A stretch of 64,000 bases of DNA from Gracilibacillus lacisalsi DSM 19029. GTDB lineage: Bacteria; Bacillota; Bacilli; Bacillales; Amphibacillaceae. Every line of letters starts with the position of its first letter. The first letter of the stretch is position 1. The stretch spans positions 1 to 64,000 of the forward strand of contig NZ_KB898675.1 of NCBI RefSeq assembly GCF_000377765.1, read 5' to 3'. The position numbers and the translations under genes were made by a program. The notes beneath the pieces were generated by a model. It saw only the letters and a program-made list of their open reading frames with translations, had not been told where the DNA came from and made no database searches. This document shows positions 34,562-43,611 of the stretch, one piece after another.

Positions 34562-34807
34562 ATGAAAAAACATAAGGTGAGTTATCAATTGAAAGTGTTC
34601 CATATGAACTCTAAATCGGTACTTAGAGCTAGAAGAGAGATTCCGTATGAAATTCGTTTAGCGTCACAACTTGTATTGGACGATCTTTGTTTTACTTGGA
34701 ATAAGGCACGCTTGGAAGAAGAAATAAACCAATCTATTGATGATAACAATAAAGAAACATTCAAAAAATTGAGTGAAACATATAACAGTTATATATGGGA
34801 ATCATAA
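34562..34807 (+). CDS. Small IDEAL-domain protein
   Basis: 81 residues. The C-terminal half is an IDEAL domain: IRLASQLVLDDLCFTWNKARLEEEINQSIDDNNKETFKKLSETYN (read in parts), with the characteristic h-DD-h-x-x-W/NKARLEEEI and FKKLSE. The domain occurs in small Bacillales proteins and in the ComK/MecA-type neighbours, with unknown biochemical role. ATG 34562 follows AAAGGGAGGCG. Monocistronic with a terminator. Confidence 0.8.
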   Translation: MKKHKVSYQLKVFHMNSKSVLRARREIPYEIRLASQLVLDDLCFTWNKARLEEEINQSIDDNNKETFKKLSETYNSYIWES

Positions 34808-34813
34808 GCGTTT

Positions 34814-34842
34814 ACCTCGTTCGTTAACTCGACGAGGTTTTT
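34814..34842 (+). terminator. Terminator of the IDEAL-domain gene
   Basis: ACCTCGT / ACGAGGT with 11-nt loop, then TTTTATTTT. Confidence 0.8.
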
Positions 34843-35215
34843 ATTTTACATAAAACCATATAATGCGCGGTCACGATTTGATCTCTTCCGTTCTTCCTTT
34901 GAGAATGCTGACATATGTTCAGGTAGAATAGTTCGCAAGTGCAACATCTACTCAAACAAAAATTACTTTCGTAGTGTTTTCTATGCTGTCGTTCTACTCC
35001 TACCGAAGGAGATATCCCTGGAAGCGCCGTTCTGTTCCAAGGAAAAAGTCTTCTCCATCTGAGGATAATCAGAACTTTCGTGACTCGATGCAGGTGTCTA
35101 CTATACCTTTTTAATAGGCATTTTAATTCTCTCCATCTATATGGATTCTGTCTAAAATATGTTATAGTAATAAGAGTGTAGATTGTTTAGTTGTCATATG
35201 GAAAGGGTTATAATA
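34843..35215. other. Gene-free stretch before the carboxypeptidase gene
   Basis: 373 bp without a frame I can support on either strand. It is richer in GC words than its surroundings (CGCGGTCACG, GGAAGCGCCG) and may be decayed coding or repeat sequence. A possible -10 TATAGT (35164-35169) lies close before the carboxypeptidase start, but no good -35 is seen. Confidence 0.4.
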
Positions 35216-36046
35216 ATGAAAAAAACAGCAATTTTTATCTTGCTAATAACTTTCTTGATTGGATGTCAACAAGAAAACTTTTTAGCACAACAGATAGAAA
35301 AAAGAGATACTCAACAAGATTATAAAGAAGAACCGGAATCTTTTGTCCAAGTGGAAGAAGAAGATAAAGAACAAGCAGAACAAGGAAAAGAAGAAGAGGA
35401 TAAAGGAAATGGAGAAAAGCAGGAAAATGAGCAGATCGATGAAAATAAAGATGATTCACTGACAGTTATCGATAATCCTGACAGTGTATCACTTGTTGTT
35501 AATAAACAGCGAAAATTGCCAGACGGTTTCGAACCGGATGACTTAGTAGAGGCGAATGTCCCTTACCATGCAGCAGAAGGGGATCCGAAGCGTTTAATAC
35601 GAAAAGTAGCAGCAGATGCATTGGAGGACCTTTTTGCAGCCGCAAAGGAAGATGACTTAGATCTAGTAGCTGTTTCAGGCTATCGCTCCTATGACCGCCA
35701 GAAACAAATATATGAAAATAATGTTGCGACAAAAGGTCAAGATCATGCGGATAAATTCTCAGCGAAACCTGGAACTAGCGAGCATCAGACAGGTTTGGCA
35801 ATGGATGTTGCCTCAGCAGCATTAGTGGCTGTTCTGGAACAAAGTTTTATTGAAACAGAGGAAGGGCAATGGCTGGAAGATCATGCCCATGAACATGGTT
35901 TTATCATTCGCTATCCAGAAGGAAAAGAAGACATTACTGGATACAGTTACGAACCATGGCATTTACGTTACGTAGGAAAAGAAACTGCGACAGAAATTTA
36001 TCAAGCGCAAGTAACATTAGAAGAATTCTTTGGACTTTATCCTTAA
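35216..36046 (+). CDS. VanY/LdcB-type D,D- (or L,D-) carboxypeptidase lipoprotein
   Basis: 276 residues. Lipobox LIGC (Cys 17) and an acidic Glu/Lys/Gln linker (~25-85). The M15B peptidase domain has SGYRSYDRQ, the zinc His and Asp in TSEHQTGLAMDV, and the third ligand in YEPWHLRYVG, all intact. It trims the terminal residue of peptidoglycan stem peptides outside the membrane. It resembles Bacillus YodJ/LdcB-type proteins. ATG 35216 follows GAAAGGGTT. Followed by a perfect terminator. Confidence 0.88.
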   Translation: MKKTAIFILLITFLIGCQQENFLAQQIEKRDTQQDYKEEPESFVQVEEEDKEQAEQGKEEEDKGNGEKQENEQIDENKDDSLTVIDNPDSVSLVVNKQRKLPDGFEPDDLVEANVPYHAAEGDPKRLIRKVAADALEDLFAAAKEDDLDLVAVSGYRSYDRQKQIYENNVATKGQDHADKFSAKPGTSEHQTGLAMDVASAALVAVLEQSFIETEEGQWLEDHAHEHGFIIRYPEGKEDITGYSYEPWHLRYVGKETATEIYQAQVTLEEFFGLYP

Positions 36047-36076
36047 ACCAAGAAGCTAAAGCTTCTTGGTTTTTTA
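36045..36076 (+). terminator. Terminator of the carboxypeptidase gene
   Basis: AAACCAAGAAGC / GCTTCTTGGTTT, perfect 12 bp, 4-nt loop TAAA, then T-run. It overlaps the stop codon. Confidence 0.92.
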
Positions 36077-36503
36077 ATTAGCATTTGTAAATATTCTTCA
36101 TGAAACTGGAGTATTAAAAGAGCACTTTCTTGTTTTGCAAGAAGTGAAGTTGCCAGTCGGATAGTCGAACTTATGCGCAATCGTACTTTTTTATCAGGAA
36201 AGTCCACGCAAGCACAGAAAACTAGGCAATTTCACGAATCGCTCAATCATCGCTTATTGCGGTCCCTAAAATATCGGGAAAACTTCTTATTCCACTTGTT
36301 AGATTTCCCTGTAATTTCATTTTTACCGGGAAATCCGTCAATTTTAAAAGGGTGATTTCCTGGTGAATGTAGCTTTACCGGGAAAACATACAGTTACATG
36401 CAACGGTTTTACTGGTATTAGATATGTTAACAGAAAAATACAGATACAGGTGGGAGAGATGTATTACAAAGGCTACAAACAGACTGGGTGATTTCATCTT
36501 ATT
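36077..36503. other. Gene-free stretch with decayed repeats before yabG
   Basis: No supported gene. AAAACTAGGCAATTTCACGAATCG (about 36218-36241) is a degenerate copy of the CTAGGCGACTTCACGAATCG repeat at 59716. TTTACCGGGAAA-type words occur twice (about 36326 and 36373). A 10-codon frame with a good ribosome site (MYYKGYKQTG, from ATG ~36460) is too short to call. Confidence 0.4.
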
Positions 36504-36532
36504 CACCAAAAATACTAACCTCACATAACCTA
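36504..36532 (+). promoter_or_regulatory. Sigma-K promoter of yabG
   Basis: CACC (36504-36507), exactly 16 bp, then CATAACCTA (36524-36532), a perfect match to mACm-N16/17-CATAnnnTA. yabG is known to be sigma-K dependent in B. subtilis. Confidence 0.75.
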
Positions 36533-36561
36533 TAGTAGCAAGCTCATTATGGGGTGATTTG

Positions 36562-37422
36562 GTGAAGCTGATGACAGGAATGCTTGTGACACGATATTCT
36601 TATAAACATGATATCGTTTTTCGTATCAAAAATATAAATGATGATAAGGTATTACTACACGGAGAAGATTTACGTCTAGAAGCAGATGCACCTTTTGATG
36701 ATCTTCGTATTTTACCAGAAGAAGATATTAGAAAAAGACAGGATGAAATAAAAGAAAAAGAAGAGTATTCATATCGTCTTTTTCGTCAAGATTATCAGCT
36801 AATGAAAGAAAAAAAAGATTATGAGCATAAAAAAATAGAGCCACGTAATATTCAACGATTTCAATTACCAGTAAAAGTACTACACATTGATGGTGATCGA
36901 CTTTATTTAAAGAAATGCATTGAATTATATCAGCGACTAGGATTGCAAGTGCATGGTGTGTATGTGCAAGAAAAAGAATTACCGATTGAAATGGAAGACC
37001 TGGTTAAAAAAGTGCAGCCAGAGATTATCGTTATTACCGGACATGATGCTTACTCAGAATCAAAGGGCAGTAAAAAAGATATGTCCGCATACCGCAACAC
37101 ACGATTTTTTGTTGAAGCTGTACGTCAAGCGAGAGCATGGTCTCCCAATTTGGATCAATTGATTATTTTTGCAGGGGCATGTCAATCACACTTTGAATCG
37201 CTTATTCGCGCAGGGGCTAATTTTGCAAGCTCACCAGATCGCGTCAATATTCATGCGTTAGATCCCGTCTATGTTGTAGCAAAAGTAGCCTACACACCTT
37301 TTATGGATAAAGTGAATGTTTATGATGTGTTAAAAAACACACTTACTGGTGAAAGAGGTCTAGGGGGAATGGAAACAAGGGGGCTTTATCGTACCGGTAT
37401 ACCTTATGTAGAGACAAAATAG
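36562..37422 (+). CDS. yabG: Sporulation-specific coat protease YabG
   Basis: 286 residues from GTG 36562. This start aligns with the B. subtilis N-terminus (MQFQIGDMVARKSY against VKLMTGMLVTRYSY); TTG 36559 is too near the ribosome site GGGGTGA. YabG-type blocks: KVLHIDGDRLYLKKC, VITGHDAYSESKGSKKDM, IIFAGACQSHFESLIRAGANFASSP, GGMETRGLYRTGIPY. YabG is a mother-cell cysteine-type protease that processes spore coat proteins (and pre-pro-SleC in clostridia). The conserved Cys in GACQSH and His in GHDAY are candidates for catalysis. Its usual neighbours (ksgA, veg, sspF) are missing here. Confidence 0.93.
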   Translation: MKLMTGMLVTRYSYKHDIVFRIKNINDDKVLLHGEDLRLEADAPFDDLRILPEEDIRKRQDEIKEKEEYSYRLFRQDYQLMKEKKDYEHKKIEPRNIQRFQLPVKVLHIDGDRLYLKKCIELYQRLGLQVHGVYVQEKELPIEMEDLVKKVQPEIIVITGHDAYSESKGSKKDMSAYRNTRFFVEAVRQARAWSPNLDQLIIFAGACQSHFESLIRAGANFASSPDRVNIHALDPVYVVAKVAYTPFMDKVNVYDVLKNTLTGERGLGGMETRGLYRTGIPYVETK

Positions 37423-37440
37423 TTTTGTCTCTATTTTTTT
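37410..37440 (+). terminator. Terminator of yabG
   Basis: AGAGACAAAA / TTTTGTCTCT with the yabG stop codon TAG as the three-base loop, then seven T. Confidence 0.88.
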
Positions 37441-37591
37441 CGCATTTTTTGATACAATATAAAGGGAAACTTGTCACAGGGTGTTAAGGAACGTGATCTC
37501 CTAACTTAGAGCTCTTTAAATTTGAAGTGAGGGGATTTACTGACAATTAGCTCCGTGATAAATGAAGATTACATAAGGGGGAGAATGTATA

Positions 37592-38977
37592 ATGGATTAT
37601 CGTATTGAACGTGACACTATCGGTGAAATGAAGGTTGCGAAGGATAAGTATTGGGGAGCGCAAACACAGCGTAGTAAAGAAAATTTCCCAATTGGTAATG
37701 AGACAATGCCAACAGAAATTATTGAAGGCTTTGCCATTTTAAAACGAAGTGCTGCCATTGTAAATAGCGAACTAGGTCTAATGGAACAATTGAAAGCGGA
37801 TGCGATAAATCATGCTGCAGACCGCATTTTAGCAGGCGAATTATATGAGCATTTCCCATTAGTAGTTTGGCAAACAGGTAGTGGTACACAATCCAATATG
37901 AACGTTAATGAAGTGATTGCTTATGTAGGAAATTTGTGGTTAAAGGAACAAAACAGTGATGTTACCTTACATCCAAATGATGATGTCAATAAATCACAAA
38001 GTTCCAATGACACCTATCCAACCGCATTACATATTGCTGCTGTCCGTAAATTAGAGGACGTTGTTTTACCTGCATTAGCAACTTTAAAAGCAACGGTAAA
38101 AGAAAAGATGGAAGCGTTTGACGATATCGTGAAAATCGGACGGACACACCTCCAAGATGCTACCCCATTAACGTTAGGACAAGAGATTAGTGGCTGGCAT
38201 CGCATGCTGGAAAAAACAGAATCGATGATCAAAGACAGTATTCCCTACGTAAAAGAATTGGCTATTGGTGGTACTGCTGTTGGTACCGGATTAAATGCTC
38301 ATCCGGAATTTTCAGAGCGTGTAACAGCAAAAATTAGTGAATATACCGGAAAAGATTTTGTTTCTGCACCAAATAAATTCCATGCATTGACAAGCCATGA
38401 TGAGTTAGTCTATGCACACGGAGCATTAAAAGGATTAGCTGCAGACTTAATGAAGATAGGTAACGATGTGCGTTGGTTAGCTAGTGGACCTCGTTGTGGA
38501 ATTGGGGAAATTACGATTCCTGCCAATGAACCAGGTAGCTCCATAATGCCAGGTAAAGTTAATCCGACTCAAAGTGAAGCAATTACCATGGTAGCGACAC
38601 AAGTAATGGGCAATGATGCAGCGATTGGTATTGCTGCAAGTCAAGGTAATTTTGAATTAAATGTCTTTAAACCAGTTATAGCTTATAACTTCTTGCAATC
38701 TGCACAACTATTAGCAGACAGTATGCTATCATTTAATGATCGTTGTGTTGTCGGAATAGAGCCAAATCATGAACAAATTGAGAAAAACTTAAATGATTCA
38801 CTTATGCTAGTAACAGCACTTAATCCGCATATCGGATATGAGAATGCCGCAAAGATTGCCAAAAAAGCATTTGCTGATAATACAACCTTAAAAGAAGCTG
38901 CAGTTGAATCAGGCTTATTAACAGCTGAGCAAGTTGATGAATGGATCAAGCCAGAAGAAATGACTTATCCAAAATAA
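37592..38977 (+). CDS. fumC: Fumarate hydratase class II
   Basis: 461 residues. Interconverts fumarate and malate in the TCA cycle. Family signature [11 protein letters not shown] (~318-328, carrying the mobile catalytic loop Ser), [13 protein letters not shown] (~97-109), [31 protein letters not shown] (with catalytic His) and [15 protein letters not shown]. All sites look intact. ATG 37592 follows AAGGGGGAG. Monocistronic; no clear terminator before the SASP gene, which has its own promoter. Confidence 0.95.
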   Translation: MDYRIERDTIGEMKVAKDKYWGAQTQRSKENFPIGNETMPTEIIEGFAILKRSAAIVNSELGLMEQLKADAINHAADRILAGELYEHFPLVVWQTGSGTQSNMNVNEVIAYVGNLWLKEQNSDVTLHPNDDVNKSQSSNDTYPTALHIAAVRKLEDVVLPALATLKATVKEKMEAFDDIVKIGRTHLQDATPLTLGQEISGWHRMLEKTESMIKDSIPYVKELAIGGTAVGTGLNAHPEFSERVTAKISEYTGKDFVSAPNKFHALTSHDELVYAHGALKGLAADLMKIGNDVRWLASGPRCGIGEITIPANEPGSSIMPGKVNPTQSEAITMVATQVMGNDAAIGIAASQGNFELNVFKPVIAYNFLQSAQLLADSMLSFNDRCVVGIEPNHEQIEKNLNDSLMLVTALNPHIGYENAAKIAKKAFADNTTLKEAAVESGLLTAEQVDEWIKPEEMTYPK

Positions 38978-39018
38978 ACACGTTGGAATTGTTGCTAGAA
39001 ATTGCTAACGAAATAAAA

Positions 39019-39047
39019 GCATATTGATCTCCTTTTTGTTCACAATA
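39019..39047 (+). promoter_or_regulatory. Sigma-G promoter of the SASP gene
   Basis: GCATA (39019-39023), 17-bp spacer, CACAATA (39041-39047), close to the sigma-G pattern GMATA / CATWMTA expected for forespore-expressed ssp genes. Confidence 0.55.
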
Positions 39048-39070
39048 TGGGGTACAGGAGGTGATCAAAG

Positions 39071-39274
39071 ATGGCAACTAACAATTCAAATCAATTAGTT
39101 GTTCCTGGAGTAGAGCAAGCCCTAGATCAAATGAAATATGAGATTGCACAAGAATTTGGTGTAAACTTAGGTGCAGACTCTACTTCTCGTGCTAACGGTT
39201 CTGTTGGTGGAGAAATCACAAAACGATTAGTAACAATGGCTGAACAACAATTTGGTGGAAACCAACAACAATAA
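39071..39274 (+). CDS. Alpha/beta-type small acid-soluble spore protein
   Basis: 67 residues. [28 protein letters not shown] with the germination-protease site EIAQEFGV, then [16 protein letters not shown], the DNA-binding conserved block. These proteins coat and protect forespore DNA and are degraded at germination. Strong ribosome site CAGGAGGTGATC before ATG 39071, sigma-G-like promoter and terminator make a compact single-gene unit. Confidence 0.96.
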   Translation: MATNNSNQLVVPGVEQALDQMKYEIAQEFGVNLGADSTSRANGSVGGEITKRLVTMAEQQFGGNQQQ

Positions 39275-39290
39275 TTGAATAATAAGAAGA

Positions 39291-39321
39291 AGGAGACGCT
39301 TATTTAAGTGTCTCCTTTTTA
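39291..39321 (+). terminator. Terminator of the SASP gene
   Basis: AGGAGACGCTT / AAGTGTCTCCT (one G-U pair), 4-nt loop, T-run. Confidence 0.9.
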
Positions 39322-39416
39322 CAGATTAAGAAAATATAAAAAAGTTGTAAAGCAATGAAAAAAGTACAATATATAAGTGAAATGAAGGAATGTAATATTC
39401 ATTGCGGAGGATAAAT

Positions 39417-39671
39417 ATGTATATTTGTTATCTATGTAATGGTCTAGAAAAAATGGAGCATAGATGTCCGGTATGTGATGCACATATGTTAGATGGAGGT
39501 AAGGTTGTCGATTACTATGATGATTATGCGCCATATATTGAAATAAATGATGCGCAATTGATCGATGGAATTCCTAATTCCAGTTCCTCACATCAATGTG
39601 TGCACGTTGGAGTTTGTTCAGCTTGTAATTATTCTGAAGAAGTTGTTATCCATGAGCATGAATTTTCATGA
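39417..39671 (+). CDS. Small zinc-ribbon-like protein
   Basis: 84 residues from ATG 39417 (GCGGAGG upstream). Cysteines are paired as CYLC (4-7), CPVC (17-20), and later C...CSAC (about 62-71), interspersed with His. This suggests one or two zinc-binding knuckles. The middle is acidic (DYYDDYAPYIEINDAQ). I do not recognise a named family. It is flanked by independent terminators, so it is monocistronic. Confidence 0.65.
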   Translation: MYICYLCNGLEKMEHRCPVCDAHMLDGGKVVDYYDDYAPYIEINDAQLIDGIPNSSSSHQCVHVGVCSACNYSEEVVIHEHEFS

Positions 39672-39748
39672 TAGTTTGACCAAAGGAAATAAATGTTTTT
39701 CATTCATTGAAAAGATATCAAAAGAATAAACCAATATGGAAAATAGAA

Positions 39749-39778
39749 AAACCCGTTTCGATCTAACGAAACGGGTTT
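39749..39778. terminator. Bidirectional terminator between the zinc-ribbon gene and msmX
   Basis: AAACCCGTTTCG / CGAAACGGGTTT, perfect 12-bp stem with A-run on one side and T's on the other, serving both convergent genes. A near-identical hairpin is at 58966-58997. Confidence 0.85.
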
Positions 39779-39789
39779 GATTACATCAT

Positions 39790-40890
39790 TTATTTAATGC
39801 GTTGTTCATTGTCTTTATCGAAGAAGTGGCATTTATGCATATCGAATGCCAAGTCAATTTTTTCACCACCGTGGATATCTGTACGAGAATCAACACGTGC
39901 AACGAATTCTTGACCATTTACTTCAGAGTATAGATAAGACTCAGAACCCATTAGTTCGGATACATCGATCGTAGCGGTAATTTTCTTACCTGGATTCGCA
40001 TCTAAGAAGACAGGCTCATCATGGATATCTTCTGGACGTACACCTAGTACTACTTCTTTACCAACATATCCTTGTTCACGAAGTACTTTCATTTTTCCTT
40101 CAGGTACTTCAACTTTTGTATCACCAAGTGCAATTTTTCCTTCTTCTAATGTACCGTTAAAGAAGTTCATAGCTGGTGAACCGATGAAACCACCAACGAA
40201 GATGTTGTTTGGCTTATCATATACTTCTTTAGGGGCACCAACTTGCTGAATAACACCATCTTTTAATACAACAAGGCGAGTTGCCATTGTCATCGCTTCT
40301 GTTTGGTCGTGTGTAACGTAAATAGTTGTTGTTTGTAGACGGTGGTGAAGCTTTTGAATTTCCGCACGCATTTGTACACGAAGTTTCGCATCCAAGTTTG
40401 ATAACGGCTCATCCATTAAGAATACTTTTGCATCACGGACGATTGCACGACCTAATGCAACACGCTGACGCTGACCACCTGAAAGTGCTTTCGGTTTACG
40501 GTCTAAGTAAGCTTCCAAACCTAGAATACGAGCTGCTTCTTTTACACGACGCTCGATTTCGTCTTTTTTGAATTTACGAAGTTTAAGACCAAATGCCATA
40601 TTGTCATAAACATTCATGTGTGGATATAGTGCGTAGTTTTGGAATACCATCGCAATATCACGGTCTTTAGGAGCGACTTCATTCATCAATTTGTCATCGA
40701 TGTAGAACTCTCCACTAGAAATTTCTTCAAGACCTGCAATCATACGAAGTGTAGTTGATTTACCGCAACCAGATGGACCTACGAATACGATAAATTCTTT
40801 GTCTTTAATTTCAAGGTTGAAGTTGTCAACTGCTTTGTCTTCACCTTTTGTATAAATTTTGTCAATGTTTCTTAATGATAATTCTGCCAT
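39790..40890 (-). CDS. msmX: Multi-sugar ABC transporter ATP-binding protein MsmX
   Basis: 366 residues. Walker A GPSGCGKST (~38-46), Q-loop VFQNYALYPHM, signature LSGGQRQR, Walker B VFLMDEPLSNLD, H-loop VTHDQTEAM, and a C-terminal OB/TOBE regulatory domain (FIGSPAMNFF...LGVRPEDI). MsmX/UgpC-type ATPases are shared energisers for several carbohydrate importers, and accordingly no permease genes adjoin. A cre site at 40912 just upstream of the start implies CcpA control. ATG 40890 follows AGGAGGGG. Confidence 0.92.
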   Translation of the reverse strand: MAELSLRNIDKIYTKGEDKAVDNFNLEIKDKEFIVFVGPSGCGKSTTLRMIAGLEEISSGEFYIDDKLMNEVAPKDRDIAMVFQNYALYPHMNVYDNMAFGLKLRKFKKDEIERRVKEAARILGLEAYLDRKPKALSGGQRQRVALGRAIVRDAKVFLMDEPLSNLDAKLRVQMRAEIQKLHHRLQTTTIYVTHDQTEAMTMATRLVVLKDGVIQQVGAPKEVYDKPNNIFVGGFIGSPAMNFFNGTLEEGKIALGDTKVEVPEGKMKVLREQGYVGKEVVLGVRPEDIHDEPVFLDANPGKKITATIDVSELMGSESYLYSEVNGQEFVARVDSRTDIHGGEKIDLAFDMHKCHFFDKDNEQRIK

Positions 40891-40911
40891 TGTATTCCCC
40901 TCCTAATTTGT

Positions 40912-40924
40912 TGAAAGCGTTTCA
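40912..40924 (-). promoter_or_regulatory. CcpA cre site upstream of msmX
   Basis: TGAAAGCGTTTCA, a full match to the cre consensus (TGNAANCGNTNNCA type), 22 bp before the msmX start codon. Its position so close to the gene suggests catabolite repression by blocking initiation or elongation. Confidence 0.8.
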
Positions 40925-40972
40925 TCTATGTCTATTAGTTTACTAATAAAATGGCCAAAGGTAAATAGAAAG

Positions 40973-41005
40973 CGTGCACAAAAAAAGTCACCCTATTTGT
41001 GCACG
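40973..41005. other. Perfect inverted repeat between the PucR-type gene and msmX
   Basis: CGTGCACAAA / TTTGTGCACG with 13-nt loop. It lies 40 bp downstream of the regulator stop. On the minus strand a T-run falls inside the loop rather than after the stem, so a terminator or protein site are both possible. Confidence 0.5.
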
Positions 41006-41045
41006 GTTACAAAAGCATGTCCCTAACGTAAGATATTGTCTCATT

Positions 41046-41942
41046 TTACCATTTTGTACGCATGAGCAGACATAAATAAACGGCAATAGCTCCATCGAAT
41101 TGTTTCACATCTATCCCCGTTTTCTCAATGAACTTGTCCACACGATACTGTAAACTATTACGGTGCATGTACATTTTTTTTGCCGCTAAGGTCGTATTGG
41201 AATTGGACTCCAAAAAGACCTGAACTGTTTTTAATAATTCTTCGTCACTTTTTACCTCATTAAGGATTGAATCTGTAATCATCTGTTGTTCTTTATCACT
41301 TATATCATGTAAAAATAGATACGGAATCGCTTTAATATAATCCAAAACAGCATGATTATGGCGTCTGGTTAAGTAGTAACATTTTTTGATCCATTCATAG
41401 AAATCTGGCGCCTGTTGAATATGATGTAATGTTGGACCGACAAAAAGCTTTATATTGATATAAAAATCTGTCGTCAGTACTTCGATAATCTCGGAATAGG
41501 ATACATAGTCTTCCGTTGTTTGGACTTCTTCCTGAATGATCACTCCTTCATGATTGTTTTCCCACAGGATGGAGGTCTTTTGCGGGAACAAACCATGGAT
41601 CGCTTCTCGAAATGATTCAGGATCAATCGACTCATCTGATAGGGAAAAATAAACAAAATGGAAGGCGGACAAATTATCTTCCATCATTTTTTTAGGAATT
41701 TCTTGTTGAAATAAGATATCCATCCATAATTTTTCGCGCTCAGTAGTCGGTGGTTGACTAGCTTTATATGGTGTAAGTAATATTTCTAAAATTTTCGATT
41801 CTCTCTCCGTTAATTCTTCTTTAGGTACTCCGATAATGTCATTTTCATTTGTGACATACCATTTATACGAAATCGTATCCATTTTTGTCTCATTTGAATG
41901 TGTAACTAAATTAGGGAACATTTGTTGAAGTTGTTCTAACAT
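41046..41942 (-). CDS. PucR/CdaR-type helix-turn-helix regulator
   Basis: 298 residues. The C-terminal ~55 residues are a PucR-type HTH: FLESNSNTTLAAKKMYMHRNSLQYRVDKFIEKTGIDVKQFD (in parts). The first ~230 residues form a sensory region I do not recognise, without obvious GGDEF-like or PAS signature. CdaR/PucR-like regulators respond to sugar acids or purines. Here the effector and targets are unknown. Divergent genes do not adjoin and msmX downstream has its own cre-controlled start. ATG 41942 follows AAAGAGGC. Confidence 0.75.
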   Translation of the reverse strand: MLEQLQQMFPNLVTHSNETKMDTISYKWYVTNENDIIGVPKEELTERESKILEILLTPYKASQPPTTEREKLWMDILFQQEIPKKMMEDNLSAFHFVYFSLSDESIDPESFREAIHGLFPQKTSILWENNHEGVIIQEEVQTTEDYVSYSEIIEVLTTDFYINIKLFVGPTLHHIQQAPDFYEWIKKCYYLTRRHNHAVLDYIKAIPYLFLHDISDKEQQMITDSILNEVKSDEELLKTVQVFLESNSNTTLAAKKMYMHRNSLQYRVDKFIEKTGIDVKQFDGAIAVYLCLLMRTKW

Positions 41943-42018
41943 GTTTAAGCCTCTTTCATTGAAATATCATTTACTTCTATTATAACAAAGAATATGTGTT
42001 ATGAGCGTTAACACCATA

Positions 42019-42054
42019 AAAATACACACACTTTTTAAAGAGTGTGTGTATTTT
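42019..42054. terminator. Terminator for the 42054 small gene
   Basis: AAAATACACACACT / AGTGTGTGTATTTT perfect 14-bp stem, A-run and T-run on opposite sides. It can end minus-strand transcription from the yheC/D-type unit. Confidence 0.85.
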
Positions 42055-42242
42055 TACTCCCCGTCTGTTTCGGCGGGAAAGGCTTCTTTTTCTTTTGGCA
42101 ATTTTCTTGCTTGTTCGATTTGCATTCGACCATGTACCGAATGTGCTGTACCACCAGCCATTCCTTCATTAATCATACGATCAACATCTACTTCATATTT
42201 TTCGCGAGAATCTGTCTGTTTTTTGGATGAAGGTTTTGCCAT
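42054..42242 (-). CDS. Small hydrophilic protein of unknown function
   Basis: 62 residues from ATG 42242, which has an excellent site (GGAGGGAG). Lys/Glu-rich with VDVDRMINEGMAGGTAHSVHGRMQIEQAR in the middle, apparently soluble. I do not recognise it with certainty. It follows the YheC/D-family gene by 43 bp on the same strand and ends in a strong terminator, so it is probably the second gene of that unit and may be sporulation-linked. The longer reading from 42347 overlaps the upstream gene and is rejected. Confidence 0.7.
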   Translation of the reverse strand: MAKPSSKKQTDSREKYEVDVDRMINEGMAGGTAHSVHGRMQIEQARKLPKEKEAFPAETDGE

Positions 42243-42285
42243 AATACTCCCTCCTCTAAGCATAGCTTGAACCAAAAGGTGAAAA

Positions 42286-43521
42286 TCATTCAACATATAA
42301 GGAGAACTCAAATAAAGAAGTGAGATACGCTTGTGTTTTAGTTGCAAGCGCAGGATGAAAAAATACTTGCCAACTAGGTTTTGCCTGAACTTCTATTAAC
42401 CAAAGTCTTCGTTCCTGATCGATACCGATATCAAATCCCAACTCTCCAATCGTACCAGGTAACATATTTTCCAACAGCTTGCTTAATACTATGGCTAATT
42501 CTTTTACTTTTTTGATGGTGTTTCTCCCTAAATTTAGTGTGTCTAAATCAACTATTTCATTCCCAGTATTTTTTCTTCCATATAATAAGGTCACTTGCCA
42601 TTGCTTGGTTTTGTTTGTATGCACTCTTAGGTAAAAGGAATCTCCCTGATGTTGAATTAAATCTATTGCGTCCTGTAATACATATTGCCGGAAGCCATTA
42701 GGAAAAAACGCTTGTTTAAACTGTTCAAGGTCTTGATAATATTGTCGACTGTTATGATTGTGCGTAACAAATAGAAGGTCTCCCACTTCTTCTAAATAGA
42801 AATGATTGCTATCATCATCTTTCAATGGCATTAGTGTAACTGGATGCTGGGAAAGTTTATGTTGAATGGTCTGAATCGAAGGGTGAAAAGTGGTATCAGG
42901 TAGAAGATAATTGATTCGTTCATGATTCATAATATTATCATATACTTGCCATTTGTTAAAAAAGTCGGGATTAAATATAATAGAGTTTGTGGTCAAATAC
43001 TGTTTTATTTTTTGTACCTTTTTATGTGACTCGATCTTGCGATTAGGTATGCGATTGTATATGACTGGTGGTATTTCTGTTTCAATCGTTTTCCACTCCT
43101 GTTCTTGCCAAACAACCCCTGTTGAGCTATTTGTTTGCAAATGAACGTCATGATAGGAGAAAAAAATCGTTTCAAATCCGAGTGTGTGCCCAACTCTAGC
43201 CATTTCTTGATATAATCTTTGATAGGATGATTGCTGTGGCGAACAATGGCTGAATACACCAAAGAGATAGTTTATGTGGCAGGTATTTGTATCGGTATTC
43301 AAAATGATTGGTGCATGATTGATTAAATGGAATTGCTTCATAATCGAAGAAGAAAGATAAATCGTGTTTGTTCTGTTATGATGGCTTAAGATATCACAAG
43401 GAATATTTTGTAAGCCGTGCTGTAGCATAGACATCTGTTTTAAATGATAGTAAGCCTCGGTAGGGACAATCATTCTATTTTTGTCATTAGGGTAGGCTAT
43501 TATTCGGAATGTCTGTCGCAT
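42286..43521 (-). CDS. YheC/YheD-family endospore coat-associated protein (ATP-grasp-like)
   Basis: 411 residues. The C-terminal ~250 residues resemble an ATP-grasp fold: FNKWQVYDNI, VTLMPLKDDDSNHFYLEEV, YVLQDAIDLI, DSFYLRVHTNK, GELGFDIGIDQERRLWLIEVQAKPSW (metal-binding E and N-equivalent). YheC and YheD of B. subtilis share this architecture and associate with the spore coat. Here there is one copy, intermediate in length, so I give no symbol. Divergent from yheB with a 90-bp gap, as the neighbouring genes are in B. subtilis. Confidence 0.82.
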   Translation of the reverse strand: MRQTFRIIAYPNDKNRMIVPTEAYYHLKQMSMLQHGLQNIPCDILSHHNRTNTIYLSSSIMKQFHLINHAPIILNTDTNTCHINYLFGVFSHCSPQQSSYQRLYQEMARVGHTLGFETIFFSYHDVHLQTNSSTGVVWQEQEWKTIETEIPPVIYNRIPNRKIESHKKVQKIKQYLTTNSIIFNPDFFNKWQVYDNIMNHERINYLLPDTTFHPSIQTIQHKLSQHPVTLMPLKDDDSNHFYLEEVGDLLFVTHNHNSRQYYQDLEQFKQAFFPNGFRQYVLQDAIDLIQHQGDSFYLRVHTNKTKQWQVTLLYGRKNTGNEIVDLDTLNLGRNTIKKVKELAIVLSKLLENMLPGTIGELGFDIGIDQERRLWLIEVQAKPSWQVFFHPALATKTQAYLTSLFEFSLYVE

Positions 43522-43611
43522 GTGAACACCTGCTTTCTACATGTAGGCTAATTCATTATATGCAGCAGGAAGGTGTACTATACTTTACAAAGAGGAAAGG
43601 TGGAAAGAAGG

